Positions 31,575 to 41,444 of a DNA stretch of 64,000 nucleotides are shown piece by piece. The translations under genes and the position numbers were made by a program. The notes under the pieces are model-generated. The model saw nothing but the letters and a program-made list of their open reading frames with translations. It had not been told where the DNA came from and searched no databases. The DNA comes from Bryoerythrophyllum caledonicum (lineage: Eukaryota; Streptophyta; Bryopsida; Pottiales; Pottiaceae): the NCBI GenBank assembly GCA_963971425.1, contig OZ020514.1:42693158-42757157 (forward strand), given 5' to 3'. Each line of letters opens with the position of its first letter. Position 1 is the stretch's first letter.

Positions 31575-31632
31575 ATTTATGATCTGAGTGGTACAAGTGC
31601 ACATTCAGCTTGGCTATACCAGAATGTGCATT
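30876..31632. repeat. Palindrome copies in the basic-protein gene
   Basis: One copy at 30876-30908 (TGCACATTCAGCTCGA on the left), one strongly decayed near 31266-31292, and one at 31598-31632 with the outer arms kept but the centre changed to TTGGCTATACC. These are the last copies of the family seen going right. Confidence 0.75.
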
Positions 31633-32748
31633 GACTAGGAATTAATGTGTATGTTTTTGGTCGTAGTAGAAGCCTTTTTTTGCATGGAAAGGATGATGCA
31701 TGTTTTGTATATGGATTACTTCTATCATATAATAAATATAGTGTGCAATTAAAGATATTATTTCATTTGATTCTCCAATTTGGGTACTGTTTGCCCATAC
31801 ATCTTCATATTATCTTACAAAAATGGTGTTGTACTTCTATTCTAATCATATTTTGCTTCATCACTACGGTAAAATATTTGGATTACTCAAGAGCGTGTAC
31901 CTCCTAAATCCCTGGAAATCTCCCAATATAATGAATATGGTGTTAGATGCATTCGCAACCAGTGGTATCCAATCGCACTTCTTGGTTGACCAGTGATAGA
32001 CCGTCACAGGCTACCGACCAGTGATAGACGGTCATTGGACCTACCATCAGCAGTAAACGGTTCTTCCAAGGTTTGGAGGTAATGGCGGGAAACCTGACCA
32101 GCCGGTTACATTTGACTAGCACCTTGTAGATGTTGGGGTGTCGTGGTATTCTAAAGATCCAGTTTTGTTTCAGAGGTGTGTGTTGGAGAGTTGTAGGAGA
32201 TTGTGAAGCCCAATGAAAGAGAGATATGAAGTGTTAGCTCAAGGACGATTTGGAAGCTAGAACTGTAGTAAACATTGACACGATCCGTCTTTCACTTTCA
32301 ATTTTGTTTTACTTGGCTTGAAGTCCGGTGTGTTCTAGTTTTGTGTGTTACAAACCCCAAATGGTTTTGAGCTAGAATGTCGCTTGAGAGAGCAATACTC
32401 ATAGTCCTTTTTGAATTAGTCCGAGCTAAAATCAATCCATGTTTAGTCTACCATTTTTGGAGTTTAGATTTAGGAGGTTTAGGGTCGATGTGGTGTCAAT
32501 CTCTTCAGTGGAACAAAACTCCACCAATGTTTTCTCTTTGTGAAGCTAAAATGTGTTTGTTTCGTGCATTCCGTTTTTGAACAACTCGTACAATTTGTAC
32601 AGTTTGAACAGCTCCTGCAGATGTAATAAATTGACGCAGACTTTGGGATGTTCACAAATTGATGTTGTAAGCTACCTTGTCCTGTTGCTATCTGATGTTG
32701 TTCTTGTTTTGTGGCTAAATGTAGTTTAGGCGTCGCGGAATGACGTAG
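31633..32748. other. Intergenic DNA between the two gene sets
   Basis: A short direct repeat (GACCAGTGATAGAC) occurs at about 31988 and 32018. 32575-32640 begins the TTGTAC-rich composition seen to the right. No gene is supported. Confidence 0.35.
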
Positions 32749-33710
32749 TTTCGAGGCCGTGGTGCTTGGCAACTACTGGACGGGCGTGTCAATTCTTCAC
32801 CGGGTAGACGGACAACACGTACAGGAAGGAGTGGAGCCTCCTCATCGGTGGGAAGGGGTGGACGAAATTCCACGACACTAGTCACTCCTCCAACTAAAAT
32901 GACGGAGGCATTTCTGATGGAGAATGAGGACGTGCCCAACAAAGGAGAGGAGAACAAAGGTGAAGAGGAGAAAGAAGATTCCTCAAAGGAAGAAGGTTTC
33001 AAAGAGGGAGAAGATACTGAAAAGAGAGAAGATTCTGAGGAGAAAGACACGTCCGAGGCTGCTGAGGAGGAAGAAGAACCGATGTTGGAGGAGGACGTTG
33101 ATGAACAGTTCCGAAAGCTACCGAAGCCACCTCCATTGCTGACGAGGGACTTCTTCACCAAGAAGTATGGTTGTGTAGATGACGGAGCATATCCGATAAA
33201 GCTGACGAAGAGGAATGGAGTTCCATTCGATGACAACAAGTCTGTGGCCATTTTTTGGTGAACCAGCTGGCAAAGATGGACGCAATGGATACTACTGGAA
33301 AGCTGTGAAGCACATGAAGATCCGCAGAAGACTAGAAGAACTCCTCCCGGCCTTGTATCAAAGGGATGTGGTGCCACACCTACTCCCTCACAAGATGGCA
33401 CGGGCAATTGTTTTCGAAGACGTAGGAGAAGCGGTGAATTGGGCAAAGTATGGGGAATCCACAAACAAAACCCAGTGTACCTCAAGCACCAGAAATCTTC
33501 TTCGGCTCAACATGTTGAAGCGGGCCTCCACTTCAGCGGCTCGAACAGATTGGAGGAAGATCCATGTGGATCCGAAGGAGCTCTATTCGGAGGTGTGCAA
33601 AGGTGGGGGGAGCTCCATAGCTGGACAAATTTTGGATGGGGAGGAGTGTCAGACCAGCTCAATTCTAAAACTTACTATGTATTTGATTGGCCATCATCTT
33701 TGTCTTAATT
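32749..33710 (+). pseudogene. Acidic-domain exon with a frame change, unknown family
   Basis: After an acceptor-like TGACGTAG at 32748 the frame is open. It encodes a Gly/Arg-rich start (FRGRGAWQLLDG), then a Glu/Lys-rich acidic stretch of about 65 residues, then LLTRDFFTKKYGCVDDGAYP. Near 33255 the frame ends in a run of T (GCCATTTTTTGG) and sense continues in the next frame as FFGEPAGKDGRNGYYWKAVK. This suggests a one-base length change in the T run, through decay or a sequencing error. The following 130 residues are basic and helical, ending near GGGSSIAGQILDGEEC. I do not recognise the family. It is the first part of a plus-strand gene set that continues with a RING-like exon. First ATG in frame is at 32899. 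Confidence 0.4.
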
Positions 33711-33779
33711 GTATTGTTCATGTCTTAATTGTACAAAATTGTGGCATATGTATAATTTTGTACAAAAGTGTACTCATAG

Positions 33780-34600
33780 GTATGTGGATGACCACATATA
33801 TGATTACATTGAGAGAGTTCTTCAGATGGGGAAATTGGAGTTAGAGGCTGCGATTCATATTTAGCAACAAGTTGCAAAGGCGAAGGAGGAATAGTGGACC
33901 AAATGTGAGTATGAAACTGGAGTTTTGACTAAGTTGAAGAGGTTGCAAGATGTATCAGTTCCCGATGAAGAGGTACCAGCAAGGAATAATGCTTTGAAGG
34001 ATTTGATGAAGATCTCAAGTGCTGAGGTGAGAAGGTTAATGGTAGCTGGTGTCAAGTCACAGAGGGACCTAGAACATCACAATGATCGAGTTGCGAGGAA
34101 GCGGTTGGAATTGGGAGCTCTTGAAGCTAAGCATGCCCAACTTGGGCGTGCTCTCGGTGGCCATCACATGAGGCCCATGCCCATGGTGTATACTTCCGTA
34201 ATGGGACCTTCTACCTCAGTGAGTTCTCTTGATATTTCAAATTGCGTGCTTTGCGCCTTTCCTTTCCCAAACCCAGAGATTGTGGTTTCTAGTTGTCGAC
34301 ATCTTTACCATCCATGGTGTGCCCTAGTGAATTTTTCCAACTCGGCCAAGGATTGTGCTCATGGTTGCTCCACGGTTCAACCCAAGGAGTGGACTGTAAG
34401 TTTTGATTGGAGGGGCGTGCCAGGTTGGAGGCAAGCTCGCAGTGGAGGCAAGGATTTTGTGACATTGATGGGTGAAATGGCTCCATTGGTCAGTACAATA
34501 GTAGCAGCTCGAAGTGAAGATGCTCGAGCTAAAGAGGCATATTCAACCGCACCAAGTGATTTCATTGTCCACGGTTTTTTATACAATTTGGACAATTTTT
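33780..34600 (+). pseudogene. Coiled-coil plus RING-like zinc-finger exon
   Basis: Following a CTCATAG acceptor at 33779, the frame encodes YVDDHIYDYIERVLQMGKLE and a long helical region. It is interrupted by two TAG codons before 33925, each where CAG would fit the coiled coil. It then runs open to about 34600. Residues of the open part include EVPARNNALKDLM and a helix to about residue 90. A RING-like finger follows: C-x2-C-x13-C-x-H-x2-H-x2-C-x11-C-x3-C (34243-34365, key residues CVLC, CRHLYHPWC, CAHGC). RING-type fingers act in ubiquitin ligases or in protein contacts; the C-x3-C end pair is unusual. It probably belongs with the exons before and after it. Stops indicate a decayed copy. 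Confidence 0.5.
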
Positions 34601-35316
34601 GTACCGTAGGAAGGTATTTTATTGTTCTAGTCCTTCATGTTTGTATATTTCTGTGTTGGTTAGAGTTTTGTGTTACAGTCTTGTATTTTGTTCAAAATTA
34701 TATATACTTCTATCCATATGGATTTGTATGTTTGTTATTTGGTTTGGACTTGTGGTATAGAGAGCTCTAATCGTTTGTATATCTATGTGCTAGTTTGTAT
34801 TTGTATGCTTTCAATTCCGAGTACCTCTTGGACTTACAATTTTAGGTGTACATTGTTTTCTTCTGTTTGTACTTGTATTCAAATGGATTTGTATGTTTTG
34901 TTATTTGGTTTGTACTTATGGTACTAAGAGCTCTAATCGTTTCTATATTTGTGTGCTGGTTTGTACTTCTTAACTTTCATAACCGAGTATCTCTAGGACT
35001 TACAAGTATAGTTGTACATTGGTTTATTTTGTTAGTACTTAAATTCAGATGGATTTCTATGTTTCTTATATGGTTTGGACTTATGGTACTGAGAGCTCAA
35101 ACTATTTGTGTTAGTTGGATTAGTTGTACTTAATTTGTTATTTATTTAAACTAATTTGTACCAATTTGGATGGTTTGTACTGATTTGTACTATCTTGCAA
35201 TCCGTATTATCAATTTTTGTATCAACTAGGTTTGGATTTGAATGTTATTGGTTTCCAATTATCATGCCCAGTGTTGTAACCTTGGTGTTCTTTATTGTCC
35301 TTGTGCCAATCTGTAG
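34601..35316 (+). other. TTGTAC-rich non-coding stretch, likely intron or spacer
   Basis: Rich in TTTGTAC and TTTGTATG motifs and containing three diverged repeats of about 190 bases (around 34690, 34855 and 35030) that share GGATTTGTATGTTTGTTATTTGG-like blocks. No exon is seen. Confidence 0.5.
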
Positions 35317-35744
35317 GAATCCGCATCTCTGAGTCGCATAAACATGTGGAAGAAGAGCTTGAAAGTGAGCCTGTAGCACTTGCGGATGCGGAGGCTCATT
35401 GTTTGGAGCTAGTGGAGCGGCTTGCGGATGTGGAGCCTCCGCGTGTATAGCTGATGGAGCCGGACGCAGATGTGGAGCATCCTTGTGTGGAGCTAGTGGA
35501 GCCTCCTACAGATGCAGAGCCTTTGCGTGTGGAGCCTCAATGTGGGCAGCTGGTGGTCGCGTTGGATCCTAACCCATATGATATTGAAGCGCCGGTGGAG
35601 CCGTTGGGGCAGAGGAGAAGTAAGAGACAAAGGTGTACATTGAACAAGGAAACGGACACAAGAGTAGAAGACCCAAAGAAGAAGCAGGGGGAATCTTCAA
35701 AGAAGAAAAAAGAATCCAAGCCACGGCCAAAAGTGAGAAAATGA
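35317..35744 (+). pseudogene. Acidic repeat exon with nuclear-signal tail
   Basis: After an acceptor (CTGTAG at 35316) the frame encodes a Glu/Pro/Val-rich stretch built from diverged repeats of about 17 residues (VELVEPPTDAEP-like). It has one TAG at about 35449 where the repeat would predict a sense codon. After that it is open from 35454 to 35744. It ends in basic nuclear-type clusters (GQRRSKRQRC, SSKKKKESKPRPKVRK). I infer it is the C-terminal exon of the coiled-coil/RING gene. No enzyme domain is seen. Confidence 0.45.
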
Positions 35745-36088
35745 GTCTTTTATCTATTCGGTTAGTATAATTTTCGGCAGCTACTTCAAGTTTGCAATGG
35801 CTCTCTATTTGGTCGGGGGAGTCATTCCAACCTTAGTATGAATTTGAATTCGCAACGTGAATTTGAATTCTTAGAATGACTATGGTGTATATCTCTTTGG
35901 TTAGACTCTAATATAAGAAGATTACGTGTTTTTGAGGTTGCATTTTTATTGCATTTCTGTCCATAGAAACAACCATGTTTTGATGCAACGGACTTATCCA
36001 ACGGACTCGAAGCTATTCTAGTGTCGGTGTGCCTCGATAGCACAAAGGTCCATGAGTTACAAGGATTTACTTACATTTGTCACTGCAG

Positions 36089-37197
36089 GATGTCTACCAT
36101 TGCAACCCAAGTACGTAACGTGAAAATGGAATCCCCAAATTCTTGCCCTGATTGCAATAGTAGGTGTGTTGGACGACATGGCTGCAGTAGTGGGATGAGA
36201 AATCTCAATCAAATACCATATACAAACCGAGGTCGACTCCGAAGTGTCCTTCTTGACCAACTTGTGAGTGTACAATTTTTCTTCCTAAGTACCTTGTTGT
36301 ATACTTTGTATTGAATTTACTGCTGTGTACAAGATTGGTACAACATATACATTTATTTATTGATTAAAGCCTTGGGCAGGATTTGATGGAGGAGATATTG
36401 TTTTGCGGTGACGGCTGTTCCGGGGAGCCGGACGAGGTTGCTTGTCCTGGCCACAGAAACAAGCTTTCTTTGCAGGAATGCACTAGTTCATGCACTTGTC
36501 CGCGTTCATGTGGAAATCGAGTGGTCCAAAATGGATCACTTATCGCAATACAAGTGTTTTGGTCTGGAGATAAGGGGTGGGGACTAAGATCTAAGAATTG
36601 TATTTCTAAGGGTAGTTTTGTGTTTGAGTATGGAGGGGATGTAGTGACAGATGCTGAGTTGATGCATCGGAGGGCCTCAAGAAGACTAGGGAAGTTAGAG
36701 GCATACAGTATGACGCTCAATGCCAAGTGGAAAAAGGAAGAGTATCCGGATAATGTTACATTTTGCATCGACGCCACAAAATTCTCCAATGCCACAAGGT
36801 TTTTGAATCATAGGTATTTCCTTCAAACCCCAAAATGTATATAGATGATTGTTTTGAAATTTTGTTGGAAAACTGTAATTTGTAGTTTGATTTTAGTTTT
36901 GAATTTGTGTGTGTCTATTTTTTCTAGAGATGTGAAGATGCAAACCTTATAGATGCCCCAGTTAATTTCAACAACAGTGACATGCGATTATACCACGTAG
37001 CCTTCGTCGCACGAGTCAATATTCCGGCTTGGGAGGAATTGACTTGGTATGACGGCTGTTGCTTTGATAGATCAGAGGTTGGCGAGGTAGATGTTGTATG
37101 TCCTTTTCATTGTAAGTGTGGTAGCACTCACTGCCGGGACACAGTAATTGACTATCCAGCCATTCAAGTCGCAGTTGACATTTCCAATTTTGAGTGA
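36089..37197 (+). CDS. SET-domain protein of the SUVR (H3K9 methyltransferase) type
   Basis: Exons 36089-36263, 36380-36813 and 36930-37197 join at GT-AG introns. The last junction splits a codon and restores RFLNHRCEDANLIDAPV, which matches the NHRCxDANL block of plant SUVR proteins. Pre-SET cysteines are visible: CPDCNSRCVGRHGC in exon 1, and SCTCPRSCGNRVVQNG in exon 2. The SET core has KGWGLRS, FVFEYGGDVVTDAEL and LYHVAFVARVNIPAWEELTW. The post-SET CxCGSxxCRD ends the protein. SUVR enzymes methylate histone H3 Lys9 and repress transposons. One oddity is that the usual ELTWDYG reads ELTWYDG, so the conserved Tyr is displaced and activity is uncertain. Exon 36089 begins in phase 2 with no start, so a 5' exon lies upstream; the protein may continue from the RING/acidic exons. 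The frame is otherwise whole. Confidence 0.75.
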
Positions 37198-37712
37198 AAT
37201 GATCCTACATGTTGTGATGGAAGATCAAATTCCATCACATGTAGCATCATTTCAACTGGACCAAATAAACAATTCCACAATTTCTATTTCATTAGACCTC
37301 AAAGAAAATTCAACATTTCCTATTTTATTTGACTTTCCCAAAAATTTGGGAATTCCATAGTTATGTAGTTTTTAGTATGTTGTGATGTTGTTTTAATTGA
37401 AATATGGATATTACATGTATGACATGTTGTACACATTGTACGAAATTGGTACTGACCCCATGAAAAAAACATAGAAAGGTAGGATATTTGTAAACTATAA
37501 AAAATACTTAAACGTCTAGGATTGTCTCATTGGCAAATTGGCAACTTAAATACATACATACTTTAATGCCAAGTGTTCAAACATGTAACTCAAAGTATCC
37601 ATAGTTACATTTGTACAGCTTTCTTCTACACAAAAGGATTAGTACTGCAAAGAATTAGATTATATTATAGAAAATAGCATTCCCTTCTTTGAATCAAGAT
37701 TGTCAAGCTCTT
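37198..37712. other. Convergent spacer after the SET gene
   Basis: A repeated ATTTCC/TTCAACATTTCC-like stretch at 37180-37340, then AT-rich DNA. Around here the composition switches from TTGTAC on the plus strand to GTACAA, matching the switch in gene orientation. No gene is seen. Confidence 0.4.
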
Positions 37713-39529
37713 CTATACCCATGTTACAAAAGAATCTTGCCATAACAGCGCAGCCTTGCGCATGCCTTCATCACATCCAGGATACTTCTGAACCATCCAT
37801 GTGTCATAACTTGTGTGGTGACTGCCCACTACAAGGCAAGGAAGAGAATAATCAGCAAACAAATATGTCCAGAAGATGTGCACACAATACCTAGTGATGA
37901 ATAAATGGAAGTTAGTACGCAAAAATGTGGAAGTTAATACTCCAAAAATTATAGTACTTTTCACGTAGGTACTAACCTAGCAACGATTAATCAATAGTTT
38001 CAATAGTGGCAACACCGGCTACAAGTGAACTATTTAGTACATAGCCAACCATTAAAACGCTTTCACTAAACCCAGTCCAATTGTAGAACAAAGTGTAACA
38101 TCATAGAAGAAGCAACAAGATCTATGTACAATCATTACGAACAAGTACAAACTAGTACGCACTAGTAAGAATTGGTACAAACTAGTATAATTTGTAGCAA
38201 ATCAATTACAAAAAGTCAAAATATCTGTCCAAGGTATAAATACAATACGCTATTTTTCTAAACACGTAGGAGCACAATACAAAATTACAAACCGGTACAA
38301 ACAAAATATAACTTCAAGTACGAAAAGTTGATCATCTGACATAGACAAGTACAACCACTGCAGATAAAACAAACGATTCAAAGAATAAAATTGACTTCCA
38401 GTACTAACCCTTAAACACTCCCAATTTATATGCATTCTACTTGGTTTCCACAGTACAATCATTAGAAACTGCAACAAACAATCCAAATAGTATAATCACT
38501 TCGATTACAAACATATCATCACCCTAGTTTGTATGCGTTCCACTTGTTTTCACCATATACAAACACTTCTAATCAATGTTATAAATGACATTTATACTTT
38601 CATATGTACAATCCTCTAGATACAAAAATACAAAGAAGATCAACTTACCACAAAACAATTTTCCAGATCATACAGTCTCAAAGTAATAGAATCTTCGATT
38701 GTACTCCTGCCATAATACACATAGTTCATACCCTATACACAAATGTACTCTTTGTACAAAATAGAGAGAACTAGCTGTAATCGATACAATTTTTTGTTAC
38801 AATTGTGTAGCTTTCTACAAAGATTCTAATAGTGTTTATCTCCAAGACAAGGAAGACGACAAGGAATCCACCAACGGAGAAATACAATACGAAATAGGAC
38901 TTACCCACTTTGCAATTTGCAAAATGCAAAGTTTCATTAGCGCTTTTCGTTTTGGACACTGCATTGAATTGAACTTGAAAGGCACTAAAGCTTCTTCCAT
39001 CTTGCAATTCCTATGTAAATTCCACTATAAGATAAAGCACAAACCAGCTACATGTTGATATTACAATGGAAATTACAAAATCCTACATATTGTACAACTT
39101 TTGTTCTAACCATAAAATTTTGCAATCTCTTTCTGAGAATGAAAATGAAATTTGAAAAATTGCAAAGATAAACCTTCACGTCGTGTGATTAGCCGTTTCA
39201 CATGTGGTGGTAGGAGATTCATGTAGAATTTCTGCATCTTCTATCACAACATGCCCAAACAATGCCTCACTACTCCTAATAGCTCAACTAGGAGAGCTGT
39301 CCACAGTGTTACAAAGTCCTAGATAGAAGGCAACGTTGCCAAGCTTTGATTCCGGGGTTTCAGAAACATACCCATCCGATGTCGTATCCACAAATACAGG
39401 ATGAGCGAAGCACAACGGGAAGTAAGCAGTGATGAGTTTTTGAACAAGTCTAGGGTTTTGGAATGGAAGGTTTGACATTGCCACATAACACAAACTTGAA
39501 TAAAAACACACTTTGCAAGAAAATAACAA
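37713..39529 (-). other. Possible minus-strand exons of an unrecognised gene
   Basis: Three stretches on the minus strand could be exons. 39479-39287 encodes MSNLPFQNPRLVQKLI and then FVDTTSDGYVSETPESKLG. About 39011-38904 encodes LQDGRSFSAFQVQFNAV, between an ACATAG acceptor and a GTAAGT donor. 37890-37713 encodes VGSHHTSYDTWMVQKYPGC. I recognise no domain and cannot prove they belong together. The DNA between them is rich in GTACAA and has no other gene. Confidence 0.25.
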
Positions 39530-39539
39530 GCTCAGTCTC

Positions 39540-41440
39540 TATGGAGCTCTTGGGGGTATCTCAATGAGAACCAAGGTCCAAAAGAATAGAAAGTGACGAG
39601 CAACAACTACTTTTGTGCGAAAAGTTGACAAAAAGGATTCATGTCAGATAAGCCTTTGTGATACCCCCCTGATACCATGTAACACTCCCGTGATATCCCA
39701 TAACATACTCGGGTTGTCATACCCCTAATATACACGGGAATTTCAATTCTCCATAATATACCCAGACCGTGATCTAACCCCAGAATATACTTGAGCCATG
39801 AATAACCTATGACATGTACCCGTGATTCTCTAGGTCACCTAGGTATATATTATATAAAGTAAAAGTATTCAAGTAAAAGTATATATCCTTCCAAAAACAT
39901 AGATTATATGCATGCTATAAATGTAAAATACTTAAATGTTTTCAATACCATAGAAACTTGTTGGTACATTATCAAAATAAACAATTATATTTTCACAAAG
40001 TAGATAAAATAAAAGTTTACAGTAAAAGTTTGAAAATGTTTTTATTTCCTTATTTTATATGATGCTTTTACTTTTAATAGATACTTTGAAATAAAGTATC
40101 GAACTAATGTAAAAGAATAGCGTTAATAAGAGTATCAAACCAACGGAATAGAAAACTATGAAAGTGGTAAAGGAGAAAGCATAAAAGAAAAGCCTCAAAG
40201 TGAAAGCATGAGATCTTCCTAAATTGTAACTATGTTTGACAATTGGGACGTACGCATGGACGGAAACGAATTCTACTATAAATATAGATAATAGATAACT
40301 ATGCCGTATGTTATCTACCAATATATCATGAAAAAGGAAGAAGGGACAGATGGCATTTACATTTTGATTTATTTTTTTTAAGTTTTTGTAAACTTACGTA
40401 AGATTATATTATCCATTGAGGACAACGGTCGATTTACTATTATGAAATATGTTATAAATGTGTTCACCATGAATGAGTATATTTCATTTTTGGTAAGTTA
40501 TCTCGTCTACCATCCAAAAGGGGAAATACTTCTATACTAGTAATACTTTGGCTTGTAGGCATTAACATAGTGGTGGAACAAATATTCATTTTGTTCATGC
40601 CGGCCTCCTTAAGGGACCGGAGTTGTTGTTCTTGCGACCCAAAACAATGGGAAACAAAATGAGAAAATATTGCAAAGTTTTAAAATAAAATAGAATGGGT
40701 GAAATATTATTTATGGCCTTATCAAAAAATTTACAAACATGGACATAATAGAAAATACTGAAATGTATTTTCTTTTGCAATAAATGGGCCCATAACAATA
40801 AAAATGAAAAAGACAAGAAAGATATATTATATGTTACAAAGATAACTTGAAAAAAGGCAATATGGGGAATCACATTGGTTATGGACTATGAAATATATAT
40901 CTTAAAATATTTCTCTACATTTCAAATAATGTAATGTAACTTAGTGTATCTAAAAAACTCACACTTCAAAAAAATATAGAATATTCCAAAATATTGGAGG
41001 ATGAAATAAAAAGAAAACATGAATGCTATTCAAAGGTGTGAAGAAGAGACAATGGCCACGTCATCGCACGGTCAAGAAAACAAGCACCGTAATGGCTACT
41101 AGTTTTTGGAGGAAAGTTGAGAGTCTGGCACAAGCGCCATGGAGGCTGCCACCGCAACAATCAAATCCAACTTGAATCGACGTAGTAATTCAAAAGTTTC
41201 ATATACCGTCCACTGTTGTATAATAGCCCATCGCCTGACTGGCATTTGTTATGGGATAATGGCTGAGGGCCAGGCAGTGTCTTTTATTAAACTTCCAATT
41301 TTGTACCAAGCGTACAATTTGTACTAGGGGGACAAATTGTTCTAAGTGATGCGGTAACATACAATATAGCCGATACAAGCAGTACATCTGGGCTCAACAT
41401 TGAAGTATATAGAAACTTGATGAATCATAAAGCACTTTCT
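39540..41440. other. AT-rich intergenic DNA
   Basis: 39650-39850 has diverged repeats of about 40 bases built around ACTCGGG/ACACGGG and AATATAC. 39840-40560 is AT-rich. 41060-41150 is a short GC-richer patch. No gene is supported. Confidence 0.35.
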
Positions 41441-41444
41441 CATC

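Noticed and set aside
9401-31632. Endogenous virus carrying a methylase and phosphatase
   Set aside because: Genes have plant introns, no capsid or polymerase gene is present, and the DNA between genes is plant repeats.
32715-33485. Serine-rich minus-strand protein of 256 residues
   Set aside because: It is the reverse reading of the Glu/Lys-rich plus-strand exon, which has better splice and context support.
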